The notes under the pieces: model-generated
The model's input: only the letters and a program-made list of their open reading frames with translations
Told to the model about the DNA's origin: nothing
Databases searched by the model: none
Made by a program: the position numbers and the translations under genes
Shown here: in pieces, positions 15,160 to 19,563 of the stretch
Numbering within the stretch: the stretch's first letter is position 1
Layout: every line of letters begins with the position of its first letter
DNA from: UBA9300 sp964577305
GTDB taxonomy: Bacteria > Bacteroidota > Bacteroidia > Bacteroidales > VadinHA17
Direction: 5' to 3'
Length of the DNA: 19,563 nucleotides
Assembly (NCBI GenBank): GCA_964577305.1
Contig: CAZNYS010000066.1
Coordinates: forward strand, 1 to 19,563

Positions 15160-16372
15160 CATATTCCAGGGCTTCAATTAGCCTGTCTGCTTCTTCAATT
15201 GTGTTATAATGAACCATTGAAATTCTTACTACCCCGTTCTGTTTTGCGAGACCCAGATCCTGTATAAGCCTGTATGCATAGAAATGCCCCCAGCGTATTG
15301 CTACTTTATGCTCATCTGTCTTAAGTGTTATTCCCCTGCTGTCGCGGTTTTTCTGCACAAACGAAATTGTAGGCACGCGAATATCTGATGAAGATTCCAC
15401 AGGGCCAATGATTTTAATATCGTTACGCTGGTTAAGATAGTCAAGCACTTTTGTAGAAAGTTCTTCTTCATGCTTTGCTATCAGGGGGTATATATAATTA
15501 AACTTTTCCCTGCGGTTATTATCACCATCATATCCATGTTTTTCAGCAATATCCGCGAAATAATCAGGAAGGGCACCCAATCCATGGCAAAATTCAAAAT
15601 TATAATTACCGGGCTGGAATTTATAGGGTGGTTCCTTAATGAAAAAGTGGTTGAAACCCGGCAGTGATTCAAGTATATCAAGCTTGCCGTACATCATTGC
15701 ATAATGAGGACCATATGTTTTGTAAAAGCTGAATACTATAAAATCAACCTCAGTCTCTTTTACGTTGATCAGTCGATGGGGTGTATATGCTACTGCGTCG
15801 ACGCAGACCAGGGCACCGTATTTATGTGCTGTGCGTGTGAATTCCTTTACCGGGTTTAGCATTCCCAGCACATTAGAAGCTGCAGTGAATGCGACTAACC
15901 TGGTATTTTCAGTAAGCAAATGCTCGAGATCTTCTTTTTCAAGGCTAAGGGTATCGGGATTCAGTTTCCATTCCTTTATTATGAATCCGTAATTTCCTAA
16001 GTCTCTCCAGGCACCAATATTTGCTTCATGATCGCAATTTGTTACAATTATTTCGTCGCCATCTCTAAGGATTCGCCTGAAGTTATCAGCCAGTATTCTG
16101 ACCAACAGCGATGTTGATGATCCCATTATTAATTCTTTGGGGTCGCTTGCATTTATCCACTCGGCAAGTTTCATGTGTGCCTGGTCGTGCCTTTCTTTTG
16201 CCAGCACAGAGTGAGGGTAGGAGCCATCCAGCTGCACATTGGATGTGTAGAAATGTTCATTTATCCTGTCAACAACAGGTTTGGCTATCTGTGATCCGCC
16301 GGCATTGTCAAAAAGGACCCAGTCAGTTTCCAGCCCGGGGAATTGTGATCTGATGTATTCGAGGTTTAGCAT
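15149..16372 (-). CDS. Class V aminotransferase, cysteine-desulfurase-like without the catalytic Cys
   Basis: 407 residues, fold type I PLP enzyme. PLP contacts visible: His115 (D-H-E-A-N, stacking on the ring), Asp192 (V-D-A-V-A-Y, pyridine N) and Lys218 (S-F-Y-K-T-Y-G-P-H, Schiff base). The C-terminal V-R-I-S-M-V-H-Y-N-T-x-E-E motif is typical of the SufS-like VC1184 subgroup. In SufS the mobile Cys lies in R-x-G-H-x-C-A; here the segment is R360-W-G-H-F-Y365-A, with Tyr in the Cys position. The protein is therefore unlikely to release sulfur from cysteine by the persulfide route and may act on another amino acid or as a lyase. It has no signal peptide and its 3' end overlaps the decayed permease by 11 bp. 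The spacer upstream holds simple repeats. No SUF or ISC scaffold genes are near. Confidence 0.88.
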   Translation of the reverse strand: MLNLEYIRSQFPGLETDWVLFDNAGGSQIAKPVVDRINEHFYTSNVQLDGSYPHSVLAKERHDQAHMKLAEWINASDPKELIMGSSTSLLVRILADNFRRILRDGDEIIVTNCDHEANIGAWRDLGNYGFIIKEWKLNPDTLSLEKEDLEHLLTENTRLVAFTAASNVLGMLNPVKEFTRTAHKYGALVCVDAVAYTPHRLINVKETEVDFIVFSFYKTYGPHYAMMYGKLDILESLPGFNHFFIKEPPYKFQPGNYNFEFCHGLGALPDYFADIAEKHGYDGDNNRREKFNYIYPLIAKHEEELSTKVLDYLNQRNDIKIIGPVESSSDIRVPTISFVQKNRDSRGITLKTDEHKVAIRWGHFYAYRLIQDLGLAKQNGVVRISMVHYNTIEEADRLIEALEYAML

Positions 16373-16574
16373 ATTTTATATTTGTAGAATTGTTGAGTTG
16401 TGTATTCGTTGAATCAGGTCAATGTTTCGCGTTCAGTGCCCATCATGGGTGGCCGGGATGGAATACTGGAAGATTGGTTTACTGGATTATTAGTTTAATG
16501 GTTTCTCGTTTCTTGTTAAAAATAAACTACTTTAAAAACTTAACTCTTAATTCATCTCTCATCTCTCATAACTG

Positions 16575-16598
16575 CCTTAGCCTTAGCCTTAGCCTTAG
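16575..16598. repeat. (CCTTAG)4 tandem hexamer repeat
   Basis: Four perfect head-to-tail copies of CCTTAG. A fifth copy at 16671-16676 lies on the far side of the composite palindrome, so the palindrome is bracketed by the same hexamer. Such simple repeats can change copy number by slippage. No coding frame crosses them convincingly. Confidence 0.9.
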
Positions 16599-16671
16599 TC
16601 CCGAAATTCTTTCGCCAGAATGGCGAATTAGAATTTCGAGGATCCTCGAAAAAGCAATGCTTTTTCGGGAC
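16598..16671. repeat. Composite palindromic element (REP/BIME-like)
   Basis: An outer stem GTCCCGAAA (16598-16606) pairs with TTTCGGGAC (16663-16671). Inside are three further dyads: GAAATTCT + TTCGCCA (16603-16617) against TGGCGAA (16621-16627) and AGAATTTC (16630-16637) with a 3-base loop and a 2-base bulge; the 18-bp perfect palindrome TTTCGAGGATCCTCGAAA (16634-16651); and AAAAAGCA / TGCTTTTT (16649-16665) around one base. It starts 15 bases past the stop of the S9 gene (minus strand), so it may also end that transcript. The density of structure suggests a repetitive extragenic palindrome. Confidence 0.75.
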
Positions 16672-16685
16672 CTTAGCCTAAAACA

Positions 16686-18959
16686 CTATTCCTTATCTTC
16701 CTCATCCTCAAAAAGACTCCATTCAGGCGGATCAACACCCAGGAGATGCTTAACAAAGAAATCCTTTCGTTTATGTTCTCCAAAATCGCCACCACTTGAA
16801 TGTCTCATTCCAGGAACAAACAGGTAATCAAAATTCTTATTTGCTTTAATAAGTGCATCCACTACCTGTACAGTGGAAGACGGATCAACATTATTATCCA
16901 TTTCACCATTTATAAGGAGAAGTTTTCCTTCAAGCCTGTGAGCATTTTCAACGTTTGACGATTCTGCATATTCGGGGCCAACAGGCCAACCCATCCATTG
17001 TTCATTCCACCATATTTTGTCCATACGGTTATCATGGCAGCCACAGGATGATACACCAACCTTGTAGAATTCAGGATGGAAAAGCAGAGCCCCGGTCGAA
17101 TTTTGTCCACCGGCAGAAGTGCCATATGTTCCCACACGCGAGATATCCATTTCAGGGTATTCTGCTGCTGCAGCTTTCATCCATAATATCCTGTCAGGGA
17201 AACCGGCATCTTTGATATCCTTCCAGCATACGTTATGAAATGCTTTGGATCTGTTAGAGGTGCCCATTCCATCAATCTGCACCATTATAAATCCGAGTTC
17301 AGCAAGTGAATGCATATTACCCATATAGGGCCTGAAGGATTTTGGTACAAAGCTTGAGTGTGGACCTGCATATATATACTCTATTACGGGATACTTTTTG
17401 GAAGGATCAAAATCAACTGGTCTTATTATTATGCCCCATATATCCGTCTGGCCATCTCTTCCCTTTGCTGTGAATACTTCAGGAGCTCTCCATCCTGCTG
17501 CTTTCAGTTCCGAAATATCAGCTTCTTCGAGCTTCATAACCTCCGCTCCGGTTAAAGTCTTTCTTAATACAGCAACAGGTGGGGTGTAAACAGTCGACCA
17601 GGTATCAACGAAATACTTCTTGTCAGGTGAAAAATAAGCATCATGGTTTCCATAACCATCAGTGATTCTGCGAAGTCCTGAACCATCAAAGTTGACAGCA
17701 TAATAGTGTATAAAATACGGATCCCCTTCCTCCTTACCGCTTGCATTAAATATTATCTTCCTGTTGAGTGTATCAATATATTCAACATCCCTGACAACCC
17801 AGTTACCTTTTGTTATCTGGTTCTTTACTGCACCTGTCTCTCCATCATAGAGGTAAAGATGATTCCATCCATCTCTTTCTGAGGCCCAGATAATTTCGCT
17901 ACCATCATTTACATCATAACGGTATCTCTTTCCACTGTAATCGATGAACGTTTCAGATTCTTCATTTATAATAATATTTTGTTCTCCTGTCTCTGCATTG
18001 ATATTTATGACCTGGTAAAGCTGGTGTCCTCTTTTATTGTATTCATATGTTAATGACCTGCTGTCCTTTCTCCAACTGTACCTGCCTACTGAATACTGGT
18101 TAGGAATTAATGAGTCATGTACTTCTATATGTTTTTTTGACTCAATGTCAAATATTTGAGGGTATTGCTGGGGAAGTGCATCTCCTGGTTTGGTATATTC
18201 ATAGGAATGATGCTTTGGTTGAACCTGGTCATCAGGCGATGACTCCACATAATGTATCATGTGTTTTTCAGCCGGATGCATCTTGTATGCCATTATTTTT
18301 TTCGAATCAGGTGACCATTCCATGAAAGAAGAATAGTATAATCCTATTCCTCCATCATAACTGAGTTGGTACTCTTCTTTGGTTTTTTTATTTCTGACTT
18401 GTACATTGAAATCCTCAATAAAGGCCTCCCATTTATCATCCGGAGAGGGAACAGGATCGTTCGAAAGTTCATCCCTGCTGCCCCACGCCCATTCTCCACG
18501 GCCTCTTCTCCTGTCTCTTTCCCTCTCCCCGCTTACCAGTTTGTAAGAAGGCAGGCTGCATGTCCATTCAACATCATTCCACATGAAGGTGAAGCTTTTC
18601 AGGTCTTCACTGAAACTGACCCTGCTTATTGGAAGCTTTTTTGACTCGATCTCATCATCAGAAAAATCAGACATTTTTTTTGCCAGTTTCTCAGTACTGA
18701 ATGCTTCCTTTTTGATTTGTTTAAGCGGGTCTACAATAATATACTCTCTGCCTGAAGGTGTTTCATTCTCATAGGTAAATACACTTGTTTCGCCAGCCCA
18801 TGAGGGTCTTACACTTCCGTACCAGGTTATGTCCCTGAATTTTTCAGCCAGGCTGTCTGCTCTCCGGTAATCTGCAACGGTTACCTGTGCAATAATTGAG
18901 GCTGATATCAGTAATAAAACAGCCGATACTATAACTGTTCTGGATACACTTTTTTTCAT
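16686..18959 (-). CDS. Secreted S9 family peptidase (prolyl oligopeptidase/DPP-IV-like)
   Basis: 757 residues. A signal peptide (~1-24, ending near I-I-A-Q) indicates export. Residues ~30-480 form the beta-propeller typical of DPP-IV-like enzymes, with repeated S-P-D-x-K/W-x-x-D units. Residues ~495-745 are the alpha/beta-hydrolase catalytic domain with nucleophile Ser615 in G-T-S-A-G-G, Asp688 in G-E-M-D-N-N-V-D, and His720 in G-M-R-H. All three catalytic residues are present and the length is normal, so the enzyme should be active. S9 enzymes cleave short peptides, often after Pro (or Ala/Gly), and in Bacteroidota serve peptide scavenging. A charged R/E-rich loop at 145-158 lies in the propeller. 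Transcription probably starts from the promoter at 18980-19011. The composite palindrome lies just past the stop. Confidence 0.93.
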   Translation of the reverse strand: MKKSVSRTVIVSAVLLLISASIIAQVTVADYRRADSLAEKFRDITWYGSVRPSWAGETSVFTYENETPSGREYIIVDPLKQIKKEAFSTEKLAKKMSDFSDDEIESKKLPISRVSFSEDLKSFTFMWNDVEWTCSLPSYKLVSGERERDRRRGRGEWAWGSRDELSNDPVPSPDDKWEAFIEDFNVQVRNKKTKEEYQLSYDGGIGLYYSSFMEWSPDSKKIMAYKMHPAEKHMIHYVESSPDDQVQPKHHSYEYTKPGDALPQQYPQIFDIESKKHIEVHDSLIPNQYSVGRYSWRKDSRSLTYEYNKRGHQLYQVININAETGEQNIIINEESETFIDYSGKRYRYDVNDGSEIIWASERDGWNHLYLYDGETGAVKNQITKGNWVVRDVEYIDTLNRKIIFNASGKEEGDPYFIHYYAVNFDGSGLRRITDGYGNHDAYFSPDKKYFVDTWSTVYTPPVAVLRKTLTGAEVMKLEEADISELKAAGWRAPEVFTAKGRDGQTDIWGIIIRPVDFDPSKKYPVIEYIYAGPHSSFVPKSFRPYMGNMHSLAELGFIMVQIDGMGTSNRSKAFHNVCWKDIKDAGFPDRILWMKAAAAEYPEMDISRVGTYGTSAGGQNSTGALLFHPEFYKVGVSSCGCHDNRMDKIWWNEQWMGWPVGPEYAESSNVENAHRLEGKLLLINGEMDNNVDPSSTVQVVDALIKANKNFDYLFVPGMRHSSGGDFGEHKRKDFFVKHLLGVDPPEWSLFEDEEDKE

Positions 18960-18979
18960 GATCGTATATTTGGTTTACC

Positions 18980-19011
18980 CAAAAATACGCAAGGAATATG
19001 GTTTAAAGAAA
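18980..19011 (-). promoter_or_regulatory. Probable primary-sigma promoter of the S9 peptidase gene
   Basis: On the minus strand TATTTTTG (18980-18987) matches the Bacteroidota -7 element TAnnTTTG exactly. TTTC (19008-19011) lies 20 bases upstream and differs from the -33 TTTG by one base. It predicts a leader of under 20 bases before the start codon at 18959. Confidence 0.5.
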
Positions 19012-19039
19012 AAAATGTTATTGTTATAAATCATGTTCA

Positions 19040-19071
19040 CGTTAATTATCGATAATTATGAATAATTAACG
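19040..19071. promoter_or_regulatory. AT-rich inverted repeat upstream of the S9 gene
   Basis: CGTTAATTAT (19040-19049) pairs with ATAATTAACG (19062-19071) across 12 bases. Overlapping it is the 14-bp palindrome AATTATCGATAATT (19044-19057). It lies ~30 bp upstream of the -33 box of the S9 promoter, so it could be an operator, or a bidirectional end signal. The AT-rich background raises the chance of accidental symmetry, but two nested perfect dyads are notable. Confidence 0.35.
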
Positions 19072-19292
19072 CGAATGGTTGTCCGCCCATTAATCAATCA
19101 AACCATCAGTACGGTATTCCATTGATATTATTTTTCAACATTTGTTTTGCGAATCAAAAAAGATATCTATTTTTGCAGCCGCTTAAACAGGCAAGACGTT
19201 CATTTTCTACTGAAGATAATTGAGGATAATTCCAGAGAGATGGCAAAAGGCAAAGGGCAAAGGAAGAATTTAACCCGGAACATTCTCAATTT

Positions 19293-19325
19293 TTTAGGTA
19301 AAAGTTTAAAAAATTTGTATCTTTG
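19293..19325 (+). promoter_or_regulatory. Primary-sigma promoter candidate, possibly of a stable RNA
   Basis: TATCTTTG (19318-19325) is an exact TAnnTTTG -7 element. TTTA (19293-19296) sits 21 bases upstream, one base off the -33 TTTG. The surroundings (TTTAAAAAATTTG before, GTCGCC after) resemble strong Bacteroidota promoters. No start codon with a good frame follows within the window, so the transcript would have an untranslated leader of over 230 bases. Confidence 0.55.
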
Positions 19326-19430
19326 TCGCCCCTGCACCGGATTTACTCCGGAGAAAAAGGTAACAGAAACAAGACAGAAGTTTTTAAAAGATACATGATC
19401 CGCCGGAGCATATAGCGAAGGCGGTATTCT

Positions 19431-19529
19431 GAGAGATGAGATGTGAGAGGTGAGGGATGGAGATGCGAGAGATGAGATAATAGGGGTGATGGTTTAAATT
19501 CATAACTTATAACTCATAACTCATATTTC
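19431..19529. repeat. Low-complexity GAGAGATGAG / ATAACTCATAACTC tract
   Basis: From 19431 to ~19485 the plus strand is made of variants of GAGAGATGAG and GTGAGAGG. From ~19499 to 19525 it has ATAACTTATAACTCATAACT units. The complement of the same units (CATCTCTCATCTCTCATAAC) is present at 16552-16571, so this is a dispersed simple-sequence family in the genome. Confidence 0.7.
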
Positions 19530-19535
19530 AGAAAG

Positions 19536-19545
19536 TGTTCTTTGA
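19536..19545 (+). promoter_or_regulatory. boxA-like motif at the right edge
   Basis: TGTTCTTTGA resembles boxA antitermination sites (E. coli TGCTCTTTAACA) and the GTTCTTTGA found in Bacteroidota rRNA leaders. With the promoter at 19318 it would fit a leader for a 16S rRNA gene just beyond the window. A 10-base match alone is weak. Confidence 0.35.
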
Positions 19546-19563
19546 ATTAATGAAGCACGCAAA

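Larger units (their letters stand above)
16373..16685. other. 313-bp spacer without a gene
   Basis: No credible coding sequence. The left half has loosely periodic motifs around 16460-16500 (TACTGGA and ATTGG-like units). The middle (16549-16570) has TCATCTCTCATCTCTCATAA, the complement of GAGAGATGA units seen again at 19431-19485. The right part has four CCTTAG units and the composite palindrome listed separately. The spacer separates two same-strand genes, the S9 peptidase (upstream) and the aminotransferase (downstream). Confidence 0.7.
18960..19563. other. 604-bp region without a convincing gene
   Basis: It holds the S9 promoter and dyad at the left. Next comes an 83-codon open stretch (19147-19398) that begins at a TTG, crosses GGCAAAAGGC-type low-complexity DNA and a promoter-like box, and is not coding-like. 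A strong plus-strand promoter candidate (19318-19325), two small GC hairpins (CCGGA/TCCGG at 19337-19351; CCGCC/GGCGG at 19400-19424), purine-rich repeats and a boxA-like motif follow. The right part reads like an untranslated leader of something beyond the window. Confidence 0.6.

Noticed and set aside
16575..16676. CRISPR array
   Set aside because: The repeat unit is only 6 bp, copies are directly adjacent without spacers, and no cas gene is near.
16390..16827. 145-codon open frame on the plus strand
   Set aside because: It spans the simple repeats and composite palindrome, has a repetitive L-S-L-S-L-S stretch from CCTTAG units, and runs antisense into the S9 gene.
19147..19398. 83-codon open frame on the plus strand
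   Set aside because: It starts at a TTG, crosses a GGCAAAAGGC low-complexity tract and a promoter-like TATCTTTG, and its translation is Lys/Arg-rich without any domain. I treat it as non-coding.

Overview
The window looks like a chromosomal stretch from an anaerobic or facultative member of the Bacteroidota (Bacteroidales/Marinilabiliales-like). This is inferred from low GC, A-rich leaders with few Shine-Dalgarno sites, TAnnTTTG-type -7 elements, orphan two-domain FtsX/MacB permeases, a GH127 lipoprotein and a secreted S9 peptidase. No taxonomic marker gene is visible.

Region 1 (1-4975) is the most unusual part. It is a tight four-gene operon for a membrane redox module with no recognisable catalytic subunit. 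The first gene encodes a periplasmic binding-protein-like domain joined through one membrane helix to a GcvH (H-protein)-like domain. The second encodes a Tat-exported ferredoxin with four predicted [4Fe-4S] clusters and a C-terminal anchor (HybA/PsrB/NrfC-like). The third encodes a HybB/NrfD-type quinone-reactive membrane subunit. The fourth encodes a second membrane-anchored GcvH-like protein. Both GcvH-like domains have Gly where lipoylated H-proteins carry the attachment Lys. The 284 bases upstream contain two matching GTGTTG-N7-CAACA inverted repeats and a sigma-54-like -24/-12 candidate. The operon ends in a perfect 17-bp inverted repeat and a second hairpin.

Region 2 (5025-8053) is a two-component pair: a membrane histidine kinase whose extracytoplasmic domain has two c-type heme motifs (CxxCH and CX4CH), and an NtrC-family sigma-54 activator with an intact GAFTGA loop. 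The simplest reading is that the heme kinase senses redox state or a ligand, and the activator binds the twin inverted repeats and turns on the operon through sigma-54.

Region 3 (8123-9123) has an archaemetzincin-like zinc protease with a probable TTG start and a 107-residue protein of unknown function.

Region 4 (9167-15159) has, on the minus strand, a GH127-type beta-L-arabinofuranosidase lipoprotein and an intact FtsX/MacB-type permease. Head-to-head with the permease, on the plus strand, is a decayed fragment of a second permease with an internal deletion/frameshift and a lost C-terminus.

Region 5 (15149-18959) has, on the minus strand, a class V aminotransferase of the cysteine-desulfurase-like type in which Tyr replaces the catalytic Cys, and a complete secreted S9 prolyl oligopeptidase/DPP-IV-like peptidase. 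Between them is a 313-bp spacer with CCTTAG repeats and a dense composite palindrome.

Region 6 (18960-19563) has no convincing gene. It holds a probable promoter for the S9 gene, a strong plus-strand Bacteroidota promoter candidate, low-complexity purine-rich DNA and a boxA-like TGTTCTTTGA at the right edge. This could be the leader of an rRNA operon that starts beyond the window.
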